Assembly: GCF_000275845.1 (NCBI RefSeq)
Contig: NW_006766883.1
Location: forward strand, 2,563,843-2,627,842
Origin: Dichomitus squalens LYAD-421 SS1
Taxonomy: Eukaryota > Basidiomycota > Agaricomycetes > Polyporales > Polyporaceae
Direction: 5' to 3'
Length of the DNA stretch: 64,000 bases
In this document: one piece after another, positions 1-11,383 of the stretch
Layout: every line of letters begins with the position of its first letter
Numbering within the stretch: the first letter of the stretch is position 1
The notes under the pieces: generated by a model
What the model saw: the letters and a program-made list of their open reading frames with translations, nothing else
Databases searched by the model: none
Told to the model about the DNA's origin: nothing
Program-made: the position numbers and the translations under genes

Positions 1-3000
1 GACCCGTCTTCGTTCCTGATAAATTCCAGATAGGCTATTGGATACGCCTGCGCAACGTGAGCTCCCATGCGTACGTGAAAGGCAGACAATCCACTATACC
101 TTTGTAACGATGAGGTCCATGGCAGGTACCCTGCCGCCGTCCGGGGTGAGGCTATCCAGTGTCGCGATGAAAGGATCCTTGGCAAAGCCAAGCTTTGCGT
201 GCCATGGCGCTAAGTGGGTAGAGTTGCCCGAAAGGTCCAAGTAGGTACTATCGTACGCGTCGAGGATTTCGCAAGACTCTTTGCGGTCCCCGCCCAGCTA
301 AGACAATGGTCAGATATGTCCTACATCATACATCCACATGAACAATTCACCTTAGCTCCCGAGACGGCCAACTTCGTCCCAACCTTGATAAGTCCCCGAC
401 GAACCGCTCTGGCCAAGGGTCGGTCTACTCTGGCCCGTAGTCTATACCATCCGTCGGTCACCTCCAGTTCTGGATGGGGTTCAACCGGTCGTCCCTCGCT
501 ATCCACCACGGCAGGCGCCCAGGTGATGATACTCGACACGCATAGCACCATGGGACAAGCCGCCGGTGCGTCCTCCGTCGAGATCAGACGAAGCGCTGGT
601 CTTGAGCCACCATTCAGCTCACGTTCGTATCTGTGACCATTGTTAAGTGATATAGGTGAGTCCACCACCGCAGAACATCGAAGAACGTCAGCTAACCTGT
701 AGCGCAATTGCCGCATGACCTCCCGCCAACACCATCGCTTCGTCTTCGGATCCAGCTCCGACTCCGGCTCGAGACAGACCATGCCTGCGAGCTTCCAGAG
801 AATGAGGCCATAGTGATTCGTCACCCACTGCTGCGTAGCAAGCCTACAGCCCAGTTCCTTCAGCTGTACAAAGGCGGCCTCGGGTCCTAGTTGAAGAGGC
901 TCGGCCGAATCGTTTGTTAGCTCCGCGGAATAGAACGAATAGTAGATTGCCATGGCGGGGCTCATCTCCCGGAGTTCTTCAACGTTTCTGAGGACAATGA
1001 TTCAGCATATATGCACGGTAACTGGAGTTTGTGGACCCACATCCCCATGTCTTCCAGTTCGTCCCCAGTGTACGACTGCGGTCGGAGACCTGATGATGCC
1101 AGTGTCTTCCTGTCCGGCCTTGGGTCTAAATTGCGCATCGTCAATTATGTCGCGCATATACCCACTGCAGTAGGAATCGTCGAAAACTCACTCAGATCGA
1201 AAAACTTATACTCCTTCCTCGCCACAGACACAGATTTACCCTTGGCCGAAGACGACGGCGTCCCGCGTACATCGACTCGGAGAGGAGTCTGCACCGACGT
1301 CTCTGCTTTCGCTTTCGCCCCCAGCTGTGTCCTTCCTGCTTCCCCAGGCGCCATGCCCAGCTTGAACGGCGTAGTAAACTTGGCCTTCCCAGCAGACTTC
1401 AGGCCGCCGCCCGGCAGCCTGCGAGGGGTCATCCCCAGACTCTTGCCCTTACTTGGAGATGTCGTGACAATTGAAGTACCGGACTCTGGAGCTGGGGCAG
1501 GGCGAGCGGGTGTCGCCGGCACTGCGGTAGGAACTGTGCTCGCTGCGCCAAAAGTGAACACCGCGGGTAACTTCGAACTCGAGGCACGGACAGGATTCAG
1601 CGACGACCTAAGCCGCGCCGCAGACGCAGACGCGGGGCGATCCTGCTTGTTGATGAGCGGAGACTTGAACTGCTTGTTCTTCATCTGCACCCCTCCGCCG
1701 ATGTTCGTGTAGTGCGTCGGGTTCTTCGACGCGAGCGGGGTATCGGGGAGCTGCGCTGGGGAGGGCGCGCTGTTTTCCATCGGCCGCAGGGCAGGACGCA
1801 GCGGGGTCTGGAGAGACGGTGCTGCGGCAGGCTGCGGCACAGACGAGGACGGCCCTGCACGCGTGTTTTCGATGTCCTGATTGGTATGGGCAGGAGCTAC
1901 AGACGTCGACACGTCTTCTCGCACGAACTCTTCCTCCCACTGCTTCATCTTCTGTGCAGCCCGCGCGAGAGCTTCTGCGGAGGGCGCCTGCCAGGCACTC
2001 TTCCCCCCAGTCAACTTCGCCGCAGAGCTGAAGCCGATTGACGCAGCGGACGCGAAACCCGTAGCGAACGACGCAGATGGGGAAGGTTCTACGACTTCGG
2101 GTGCGCTGTCTCCAGACCCGCCATGCGAGGTACTCTGAGACTGCACCAAGCCCGACGCAGAGGTGAATCCGGCGAAAACGGGAGCTTGACTGGCATGACC
2201 CTCCCCTGCCTCCAATGGCTCCAGAATCGTACGAGCGGTCTTGAACCCGAGCGCGTCGGAAGGTAGCGCGGATGCATCGGAATCGAACCAGGAATCATAG
2301 TCTGGTTGTGGAGGCGGAGGCGACGAGGGGCGATCGTCACAGGGATCTTCTGGTCGCGCAGGGAGTGCAGATGCAGGACCAAATCCACCAAGCGTGGATG
2401 ATATAGAGGTGATGGTTCCATTATGGGAGGCTTCGCCCGAATTTGCATGCGCATTGGACGCGTCAGGAGGCTTCGAAGTGAAGCTACCAGACGCACGAAG
2501 CTTGGCCGTCTTGAGGACCAAGGGGAGGGCAGCCGCAGATGTAAAGCCAGAGGCAGCTGGAGCGAGAGAATCGACAGAAGGCTTGGACGGGAGCGTGGTA
2601 GCGGAGACGAAGCCACTGCCTCCACCAGCACCTGTGAAGAACGCGTCCTCATCAGCGCGATCTTGGGTGGTGGAAGGCTTTTCGAGGGGCGATGACGACC
2701 ACTCTGGCGATGCATTGTCATGTAGCTTTCACGCCAGATGAGTGTATGCGCGCACCTTGAGCTGCTGGCCCATCCCGGTCGCCTTCTCCCATCACACCTT
2801 CTCCGGATGCACCGTGGTTAGCGGTAGTTAGTTCGACGTCCTCTGTCTCTTCGGCCGACAAGGTTCGCGATCGGGAAGGAAGGACGAGAGCTCGCTGCGA
2901 GAGCTGCTTGTCTATCTCATCAAACGCGCTCATCTCCTCCTGCGTGATTGGAAAGTGCTCGTCGTACGTCGGGGAAGATAGTCGTTGTCGTTTGCGCGCG

Positions 3001-3065
3001 CTCTCAGGCTCGGGTGACTCCGCTAGATGCCACTTAGTCATTGGGTGATATGCATACACGGACAT
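1..3065 (-). CDS. BRH2: BRCA2/Brh2-like recombination mediator, 3' part cut by window edge
   Basis: Homologue of BRCA2 (Ustilago Brh2), which loads Rad51 on single-stranded DNA in homologous recombination. Exons by splice signals: 3065-2756, 2703-1192, 1125-1041, 987-697, 630-351, 297-100 and 47 to the edge. The N-terminal half is disordered with several BRC-like FxTASG motifs (FTSASG, FKTA, GFTSAA, GFSSAAK). It is followed by the BRCA2 helical domain (FDL, then PRPDRKTLASSGLRPQSYT..ELEDMGI, EMSPAMA, LGPEAA, WVTNHYGLILWKLAGM) and OB1 (LCVSSIITW, ELTDGWY-like EVTDGWYRLRA, WHAKLGF, SLTPDGGRVP, YPIAYLEF). The C-terminus is outside the window. The start is uncertain: the first in-frame ATG is at 3065, but a gtacgt..ctag intron with a TGACTAA branch site could remove it. 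Family assignment is firm. Confidence 0.87.
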
Positions 3066-3547
3066 ACGTACAGGATCTACGCATTTGCGTTCGTTGCAAA
3101 CGCGTCGGAGGGTGCGCGCGAGGACGCTGGAGGCGGCGATGATGGTGGTCGTGTATGAAGCCGGGCCTGTGTGCCACAGACGCGATACCACGTTACGCGT
3201 TCGGTCACGTTATCGCTGGGTCCCTTTCCAGACAACGCGCGCTTATCAGTGTACTAGGACTCTCCCTAGTGACCAGTTGGCGAGCATATTGATGGCCTCA
3301 CGGCCGGACAGAGATCCAAGATAGTCTAGGAGATAATACAGATGTATTGACTTGATACACGATGCCTAATAACGAGCGCTCGGATGTGTGACATGCCCAC
3401 CGTAGTCCCTGACGTAGAGGTAGTAGGAGAAAGCAATGATTCTTGGCAGAGGTCAATGAGATAGGAATATGGGACGTGATGGTCGTGAGATGAGATGAAA
3501 GGAAGGAGCTCGGAACATTCCAATACCAAGAGTAGCATCCACTGGGT
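3066..3547. other. intergenic, two minus-strand genes in tandem
   Basis: About 480 bp between the ceramidase stop codon and the BRCA2-like gene. It presumably holds the ceramidase 3'UTR and the BRCA2-like promoter. No open frame here has coding character. Confidence 0.5.
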
Positions 3548-4867
3548 TCACTGCTTCTTCGCCCCGTCGGTGCGCTGTATGCGCGGTAGACCGTGTACCT
3601 TGGTGACCGTGTAGTTGTTAGGATCATCCTTGATGCAGAGAGTACTGTCGGCGTTGTCAGATACCAACGATCCACCAGACCTCGAGTGCAACTTACAGAT
3701 CTACACAGAAGAAGAATTCGATCAGCTGAATGCAAGGGAGACGATGGGGTAAAGCTTACAAGTGTTTCCAATTAACATCAGGTAAGTGCCGATTGCCTAA
3801 GGTGATGTCAGTCTCAGTCAAATTCAATTTGACAAGAATGAGACGAACGGTCAGAACGTGCCACCAAGAGTGACCTGCAACACGTCTAGTCAGCTATCGC
3901 ACTAGAAGCTTCAGGTTTGCCTTACCCTCAAGCAGGAAAGCAGCCGGCCAACCGACGGACTGCTTCCAGCGGGTGATATGAGAACAGAAGACGTTGTCCA
4001 AGTTCCAGATAAGGAATCCAAACGCGAAAGTCGCAGCCCCCGAACCGAACATGCGCGCGATAGTGGAGCGTTGGGCTTGGTGCAGCCGCTTCGAAATCTC
4101 ACCGTGTCGGAGGAGGTAGGCGGTGCGGAACGTTGTGGTCAACATCAAGACTGCGAAGACCGCTTGGTGATAGATTGGGTTGCGATTGGTGTAGCTGAGT
4201 CAAACAAAGTTATGTTCTGACGATGGAACGTGGTAGGGTGAAGGGACATACTAAGACCAGGTAAACAGCACGTTAAACACCATAAAGATAACGCCCAGTT
4301 GCCCCGCATTCGACTGGCGCAGGTCAAACCCGCGGGACGTGTCGAAGAGGACAGCGCAGCAGTAGCTGGCAACGTAGATCATGGGTAGTTCATCCATGAG
4401 CTGGGCTTCGAAAAGGAGGGTGGCATGGAACATAAAACTCCCTATTCCGACCAACGCAAATCCCTGTGCGCGATGCCGTATAGTCGAAAGAAGCCATCGC
4501 ATAGTCAATGTCTGCCACGCACACGGGAAGCCACGATGACGTACCGCGTACCCGACCAAGTATCTTGGCGGCAGCTTCTCCGTAACCGATTGTGCCGCTC
4601 CATACACCGCGAGGCCGATCGTGAAGAGGTTCGAAAAGCTGTTCGCGACTTCCGCGATGTAACGCGAGAACTGGTAGTTAACCTGCGAGCGGAGGCGCGT
4701 GGGAGCACAGGAGGCCCAGTCAGTCCGGGGCCGGGAGCGACGACCGGAACGCCTCGGACAGCGCATACGGCAACCCCACTCACCTCGCACCAGTCGAGAG
4801 TAGCGGTGACGGGCCCCCAGAACGCCTGGCCGGCTAAGAGAGCGTTTGTTGTGGTGTTGAGTGCCAT
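3548..4867 (-). CDS. YPC1: alkaline ceramidase (aPHC family), includes a 4-nt exon
   Basis: Integral ER membrane enzyme that hydrolyses ceramide (yeast Ypc1/Ydc1 family). Reconstructed exons: 4867-4784, 4682-4545, 4463-4252, 4194-3926, 3874-3849, 3796-3760, 3700-3697, 3644-3548. Family signatures are clear: FWGPVTATLDWCEVNYQFS, EVANSFSN, GIGSFMFHATL, QLMDELPMIY, RNPIYHQ, LLEGHSWWHVLT, and the closing TYLTLCIKDDPNNY. The conserved S/H/D residues of the metal site (SFMFHATL, DELPM, HSWWH) are present. Several hydrophobic segments fit a seven-TM protein. The start chosen (MALNTTTN) is at 4867; an in-frame ATG at 4939 would add 24 residues. The conserved TYLTLC block only reads through if a 4-nt exon between two canonical introns is accepted. 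Confidence 0.92.
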
Positions 4868-6472
4868 GGCTGACAGCGGAGGGTTAGCAGAGGAGGAGAG
4901 AAAGGGGAGCGCGGGCGGGTCGAACGGGGAGTCCTGCATTACGCAATAGTGCAGGTGTGGATGGGGGGGACATCGGGCGTCGACGGTTATCTATGTTCGG
5001 ACATCCGTCCGAGGCCAAAGCCCGGCTCGGAAATGCCCCTTACCATTTCAACCATAGTCAGCGTCTTCAGGAGGTTGAGGCGATGAGCTCTGCAGCACGA
5101 TACGACAAATAGGTGCAGAAGGAGCCTAGCGGAGCGGCGGCGGTAGCGACCTGAGCAAAAATGCTCGTAGTCGCCCAATCAGGCCAATTCACTGACACTC
5201 AGCGGTCACCGGACCCCGGACTCCTCTTCTTACTGTACCTCATACGGCCGTCTCTATCCTATGCTCTCTACCTTCTCCGAGCTTGCACCTTCCAGTGTGG
5301 TTCTATCGGATGGCACAGGGGCAAATCATCTCTCATCGATAGGTGCAGGCAGCATCCGAGGTATGTTTGGCGTCAGACTCGCCCGTGTCACTACAAACTA
5401 GACTATGCGTACTCGATTCGTGATGCCCCCATCATCATTCGTAGCTCACGAGAAGGGTAGAATGATGGACAAACTAGAGTCGGTCTCCGGCTCTATAACC
5501 TGGAGCCTAGTGAGTGCTTGGCGCATCACTCCGCTGCGCGCAACTGAACCCCTGCGAGCTGCGTATTACTCCCGCTACAGCGCCCTGTTGCCCATCGCAG
5601 TCTCTCCATGACAATATCTACCTCGCAGACGTACATGAGAGGGAATGGAACAGTCTCCATACTCATCACATGTAGAGTACAGGCCCTCTGCTAGAATGCT
5701 ATCCCCGGGCGTCATGAGATTTGTACGTCTACGTACAGGACCAGAGGACGTCATATCGTGCATCCATCATCGTTCATAGCAATATGAATATCTGTCAGGC
5801 CGAATTCTAGGATCCTTACTCAGCCTGTGTGGCTTGAAAGGCCACGTTGGCGGGATGTGCTACCCAGTGAACTTCCTCAAGTCACCGAGGTCACGAGGTA
5901 ATCATCTCTTAGTCGTCCTTCTCAGCAGGGGGCGTCCCCTCAAACCCTGCAGGTTCAGATGCTTTGGTCTCATGTTCAGGCACGAGAAGCACGAAGAAGA
6001 TCAGACAACCTAATACGCACTAAACCTCGCGACTACTGCCTCGCAGCGCTGTTACGACGCCCGATATTCCCTCTCCTGGAGCTCATCGCCCTTGGCCCCT
6101 TGCGGGCCCTTAGTAGCCATGAGTGACTCTAACAGGTAGTTTTCTTCGCACCTCAGGGGCCCACGCTGAGGACCCCAATGCGGCCCGGGAGCAGAGTTAG
6201 TGAGCTTGTTCTGGAAGCCTCCACTGAACTCACCCTAGGCTCTATCATACAGCGGCGGGTGCACTCGATGCTGTTGGCCGTGGGACGCCTGCCTAGGTGA
6301 GCCTATACTTAGACACAGTCCGTTTCGGCATCGCTAACTTTGTCTGATTGTGATATTAGAAGCCGCCGTATTGAGAAACTCTGCCTCTGCTTCTATATGA
6401 AACACGATCGTGCTGGGGCCGAACCCGACGCCTCGAGGTGTATCTGGGGTAAAGTATAGAAGATGGAATACC
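4868..6472. other. gene-poor stretch
   Basis: Only short open frames without recognisable domains or good splice logic. The part from about 6130 to 6250 resembles 7785-7900 at roughly two thirds identity by eye, suggesting an old duplicated repeat. I see no gene. Confidence 0.4.
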
Positions 6473-7565
6473 TCCCAGTACTCGGTGGTCAGCCTCGAGC
6501 AGCACGGAAGCATATGACACAGTGCTTCGTGGCTATGCTGCAACCTGGAGCCTGTCAGCCTCTCTCGCAGCCAGTCATCCTTTGTTCTACCAACGCACGA
6601 TGACGTCTCATGAGTTCAGGCTTAGGTAGTCAATCGTTGGTCTGGAAAGACACAAGGACGTCATCAGCCTTTCGGAGTGCTGACCTGCCGGTGTACTGGA
6701 AGGCGTCATAAGGAGGCTGACCACGGGCTGACCTGGACCGGTTAGCAACGCCGGCGAGCATATAACCTCGAGGCGAGCACGGACTGCTCTCAGTTTCGGA
6801 CCTTCAGGTACGTGGTTTCTTCTTGGTGGTGGCGCAATCAAGGTGCGTGGTTCCTTTCGGTGGTGGGACTCGGCTACAAGGTACGTGGTTTCTTCCTGAT
6901 CGTGGCGGTTTCCGCCTGAAGGTAGGTGATTTCTTTTCGGTGGTGGCGGTTTCGGACGCAAGGTACGTGATTATCGGCCTCTGGCCCTCCCAAGGTGCGT
7001 GGTTTCTTTTCCCGAGGGAGGGACTCCGGTCCTGGCGCATACCTTTTCGTGGTCCTCGGGATAAGTACCTTCCTGCTCGCCGCCTCTGGCTGCTCGGCCT
7101 GAGACGGAGAGCAGGTCGGGAAACCAAAATGCGCGGATTGGTCTTTTCGTCACCTATACTACCTTTAGACCTTTTTTTCTAGACGCTGATATCGACTCTC
7201 GGAAGTGGGCGCTGGCGAGGCGGTCCCGCGTTACTTACTGTTGTCGAATCCGCTATTTGATCTGCGATTCCTTCCACAGGATGAGACGGATGATGCGAGT
7301 CTAGCGTAAACGTCTTCGTGAAAGCCGAAAGCCATTCCTGGATCGTAGGCAGCGTTGGTAGCTCAAATGTTCAAATGTGACGTAGGAAGACGCTCCCTTA
7401 CATCGCAAGGTAGAAGAAGAGCAAGGCCACGCCCACTGATAGACGCCGTGTCTCCTGGTCTCAGAGCGTCTGATCAGGCTCAGCGCGCGTGTGGTTTGGC
7501 TCGCAACTTCAACTCTCCTGAAGTTGCTCTTCGACGTTCCGGCCCTCCTCGGTGCCTTCGGCCGT
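6473..7565 (+). repeat. dispersed repeat copy A (inverted partner at 47461-48545)
   Basis: From the cagtactcggtggtc segment near 6475 to about 7565 the sequence matches the reverse complement of 47461-48545 at about nine tenths identity, with small indels. Open frames inside it are partly shared by both copies but show no known domain, and no long terminal inverted repeats are evident at the ends. The copies are about 41 kb apart in opposite orientation. It could be a non-autonomous or decayed mobile element, or a segmental duplication; the class is not determined. Confidence 0.8.
6806..7030 (+). repeat. imperfect tandem array of ~36-40 bp units inside repeat A
   Basis: At least six successive units begin with AAGGTRCGTGGTTTCTT or a close variant, usually followed by TCGGTGGTGG. 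The inverted copy at about 47990-48215 keeps the same units in the same order, so the array predates the duplication. Confidence 0.75.
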
Positions 7566-7768
7566 GCGCGAGAAGTCGCGATTGACCTCAACTCGAAATG
7601 CACAGTGATCCTTTCGTTTTCTGGGCCGCCATGTACTTTGCCAGCACCGACAGCTTATATGCCCAGCTGGGATCCCCGCTCCGTTCGGGTCGCCCTCTCG
7701 CATCGACATGCAGGTCTTGTCCGCTTCAGCTATCCCCGCCTGCCTCTGTCTCTTGCCCCTCACAGGAC
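7522..7768 (+). pseudogene. relic of the promoter and signal-peptide exon of the 11384 membrane-protein gene
   Basis: About 240 bp resembles 11191-11430: the upstream segment (TCGACxTTCCGGCCCT.., ATATGCCCAGC.GGGA, GGGTCGCCCTCTCGCAT) and then ATGCAGGTCTTGTCCGCTTC, encoding MQVLSASAI. The reading frame here stops after about 20 codons (.. LCLLPLTGPQ stop) and nothing of the rest of the gene follows. It partly overlaps the end of repeat A. Confidence 0.65.
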
Positions 7769-8620
7769 CTCAGTAGACATGCGGAACTCGGTTAGTTGGG
7801 TACCTCGCACGCAGGGCCCCCGCTGGGAACCTACATGCGGTCCGGGTGCTAGATTGACGAGCTTGTCCCACAGGCCCCATAGAATATCCTCGCTAACCAG
7901 CAAACCTGGGGAAGAGGTCAACCAGCCAGCATGTGAATGTGATCCACGCTAACCTCCCTATAGAATATAGGAAGCCGTAGACTTTCACTCGCCCTCTACC
8001 AGGTTGCGTACCATTAGCCGTCGGTGAGCCGTTTCAATCCGGTTCCGTATTGCTGATGGATCAACAGACCTGAGGAGTCATTCGTTGATAATCAAATCCT
8101 AGGCAGTATCTTTGACTGCAATTGCCGTCGGCACTCGCAGTCTGCCTCTGCTGGTATGTGAGTTCTTTGATACAGATGTATTTGCAGATCGCACAGCCAT
8201 CCTGCATATGAATGTATGCAACTCGTTGACCTGACGCCTCGAGGCACATTTTCGTCTAAATATAGCGGATGGTATGTCTCCCATAGTTCATCTTCCTCGC
8301 TCCCTTGATAGTCATCTGTTCCAATCGTTGTTGATTGTTGCCAGCTGCGTTTGATAACGGACAGCCTATGAGTTGAGTACCGTACCTAGTGCGAGCGTAG
8401 TGGTGTGAACGTAAGGCTTCTCGTCACAACCTGATTGTCATAGGTACAAAAGGTCTGACTGAATTAGCGAGGTGCGTGAGTCGACACTTCATCTCTGAAT
8501 ACTCCGAGTCTCTTGTGCAGGATGCTAAATGGCTATTCTAGACCGGAACTCTTGGTAAGCAAGCGAGCCTTGAGGCAGTACACCCATTGAGATCGTGCCC
8601 ACCAGTTCTTGAACCTGACA
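7769..8620. other. gene-poor stretch
   Basis: Weak similarity of 7785-7900 to 6130-6250. There are no convincing exons or RNA genes. Confidence 0.4.
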
Positions 8621-9420
8621 GATATTGTTACTGGGTGCAGATCCTCTCCCCCGCACCGAGATCGACAGTTCCGTGCTCAGCGTGGGGCTCATAAGTCGTA
8701 AGGACCCATTGCAGGCCTTTCGCTAGGTGTCCTTGGGCTTCTAGATGTCGAAAATGTCAAACTGTCAACGCAAAGTGTCGTGAAGCGCTCATAATTACGT
8801 CCGTGCGCATCATTTATGTGTGTCTCCGGACAGATAGGACGCTGACTGAGGATCTACTGTGTACAGGGACTCGTCATAGAAGGTTGTCACTTTGGTCGAA
8901 AACCTGACTCAAATATCGCAGACACATCTATGAGGACACAATCAGGTCCACGCCCTCCATTCGCTCTCTCGCCCCTCTACAGTGTCTGCTCTCATGTACG
9001 GCGACAACGATTACCGCACAACATCTCCGGACACGGGCGCAGAGGACGAGAACGACAACCAGGGGCTAGCTTACAACGATCCTTCCCCGGACAGCCGGGA
9101 TCAGTATATTCGAGAGCCACAAGACTACCGTCCCGAGGTATGCTGTTCTCATTGACAACTGCTCACCTCGAGTCTCACACGTTGCTCTCTAGCGTAATGC
9201 ACGCCCTTCTTCGCAGCCCCGTGCCTCGCGCACTCAGACGCGACCGCAGGCGCACCCTCAAGCCCATCACAACGCATCATCCCAGCAGCAGCAGATGCAG
9301 GACAAACTTCAGCACGCCGCCGTGCATCAGTTGACGCATGCGGCCGCAAACCATTATAGACAGGACTCCTCTGATTCGGTACGAGTCTACCATCCGAGCT
9401 TCATGTATTCTACAGGCGCT
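8621..9420 (+). repeat. first copy of an 800-bp duplicated segment, left of the gap
   Basis: Appears identical to 9559-10358 (offset 938). It ends exactly at the run of N. A two-copy segment abutting a gap on both sides is the usual signature of unmerged overlapping contig ends. Confidence 0.9.
8994..9378 (+). pseudogene. truncated duplicate of the 9932 gene (probably an assembly duplicate)
   Basis: Contains ATG at 8994, exon 1 to 9137, an intron, and exon 2 to 9378, the same as the complete gene to the right. Exon 3 is absent because the sequence enters the gap. It should not be counted as a second gene without independent evidence. Confidence 0.75.
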
Positions 9421-9558
9421 NNNNNNNNNNNNNNNNNNNNNNNNNNNNNNNNNNNNNNNNNNNNNNNNNNNNNNNNNNNNNNNNNNNNNNNNNNNNNNNN
9501 NNNNNNNNNNNNNNNNNNNNNNNNNNNNNNNNNNNNNNNNNNNNNNNNNNNNNNNNNN
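9421..9558. other. assembly gap (138 N)
   Basis: An unbroken run of N. Any translation across it is meaningless. Confidence 0.99.
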
Positions 9559-10358
9559 GATATTGTTACTGGGTGCAGATCCTCTCCCCCGCACCGAGAT
9601 CGACAGTTCCGTGCTCAGCGTGGGGCTCATAAGTCGTAAGGACCCATTGCAGGCCTTTCGCTAGGTGTCCTTGGGCTTCTAGATGTCGAAAATGTCAAAC
9701 TGTCAACGCAAAGTGTCGTGAAGCGCTCATAATTACGTCCGTGCGCATCATTTATGTGTGTCTCCGGACAGATAGGACGCTGACTGAGGATCTACTGTGT
9801 ACAGGGACTCGTCATAGAAGGTTGTCACTTTGGTCGAAAACCTGACTCAAATATCGCAGACACATCTATGAGGACACAATCAGGTCCACGCCCTCCATTC
9901 GCTCTCTCGCCCCTCTACAGTGTCTGCTCTCATGTACGGCGACAACGATTACCGCACAACATCTCCGGACACGGGCGCAGAGGACGAGAACGACAACCAG
10001 GGGCTAGCTTACAACGATCCTTCCCCGGACAGCCGGGATCAGTATATTCGAGAGCCACAAGACTACCGTCCCGAGGTATGCTGTTCTCATTGACAACTGC
10101 TCACCTCGAGTCTCACACGTTGCTCTCTAGCGTAATGCACGCCCTTCTTCGCAGCCCCGTGCCTCGCGCACTCAGACGCGACCGCAGGCGCACCCTCAAG
10201 CCCATCACAACGCATCATCCCAGCAGCAGCAGATGCAGGACAAACTTCAGCACGCCGCCGTGCATCAGTTGACGCATGCGGCCGCAAACCATTATAGACA
10301 GGACTCCTCTGATTCGGTACGAGTCTACCATCCGAGCTTCATGTATTCTACAGGCGCT
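9559..10358 (+). repeat. second copy of the 800-bp duplicated segment, right of the gap
   Basis: Begins immediately after the N run with gatattgttactgggtg, as at 8621, and carries the first two exons of the gene below. Confidence 0.9.
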
Positions 10359-10776
10359 AAAGGCTTCCGCGACTTGTCAATAGGGAAACCAGTCGTCCCA
10401 GCAGGACCCCAACCAGGCAAACTATCAGCAAGGCAACGACGCGTACCCCCAGCAGGGTAGTCAGGCCTACCAGCAACAGGGCGGCCAAGCCGCCGCGAAC
10501 ACAGCCAACGGCAGCAGCGGCTCCGACTTCACCAACTTCATTGACAAAACCGGCGACAAGCTCGAGGATCACGCGGAGGCGCACTACGAGAAGAAGCTGA
10601 CGCAGAGCGCGTATCGTGCGGAGGACGGGGTACTGGAGCAGACCGACCGCGTATACGGGTGCATGGAGAACGCGATCGCCAGATGGTGGAACTCGTTGTT
10701 CGAGAAGAAGGAACCGGAGCCGCAGCCTCACCAGCAGCACCACGCGGCGCCGCAGACCGCCCAGGTCCGTGCTTGA
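9932..10776 (+). CDS. unrecognised Q/N/H-rich hydrophilic protein
   Basis: Three exons: 9932-10075, 10131-10316 and 10384-10776, with canonical splice sites; 240 residues. No family recognised. The N-terminal half is acidic and low complexity (MYGDNDYRTTSPDT.., SSQQQQMQDKLQHAA). The middle is Q/N-rich (PQQGSQAYQQQGGQ). The C-terminal 70 residues are more ordered and helical in character (TGDKLEDHAEAHYEKKLTQSAYR, then ARWWNSLFEKK). There is no signal peptide or membrane segment. The start is the only ATG of the open frame preceding exon 1. An alternative acceptor at 10352 leads at once to a stop, which supports the model. The first two exons are duplicated across the gap. Confidence 0.6.
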
Positions 10777-11383
10777 GGAGTTTTTTGGTTGTCACGGTGC
10801 TGGGGAGGTCAAAGTATATATCCTGGCGCTTATAGGAGTCTGTATGTTACCATTGCGTGCCTATGGAAGGTAGACAGCTTATGTGGTATAGAAACTGTGT
10901 GGCGGTGTCATTTTACCTTCCCTTCTCATCTCCCATGTGCATTGCATGATTACACTCTCAGCTTCCCGGACGGTGGGTCGAATGAAATGGAGCACAATGG
11001 GAACGCAGGCAGAAGGTGCGGTATATTGCACAAGTGATTTCTCATGAGTTTCACGTGCACAGCCATCTCAGTGGATTCATCGAGGGACTTGCCATACAGC
11101 AGCGAGGGCATCAGGTGCTGGGCAGGGTATACTCGACGACGCTGCGCAAGTGCTTTCGACACCGTTCGGTGCCTGCCCAATATGGACAGCAGCTTCTCGA
11201 CATTCCGGCCCTGCTCGCCAAGCAGCCGCGCGCGAGAAATCGCGACTAACCTCAACATCAGATTGTACAGTGCTTCTTTCATTTTCGCGACCGTCTTCTA
11301 CGTTGCCAACTCCGACGGCTTAAATATGCCCAGCCGGGACCCTCGGGCTCGCTCCGTTTGGGTCGCCCTCTCGCATCCATGAC
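10777..11383. other. intergenic and upstream region of the membrane-protein gene
   Basis: Bases 11191-11383 resemble 7522-7702, so the upstream region of the next gene exists twice in the window. No open frame of note. Confidence 0.5.

Noticed and set aside
1011..1712. 233-codon plus frame
   Set aside because: Antisense to the clearly coding BRCA2-like exons.
9295..9664. Open frames running through the N gap
   Set aside because: Translations across N are not real sequence.
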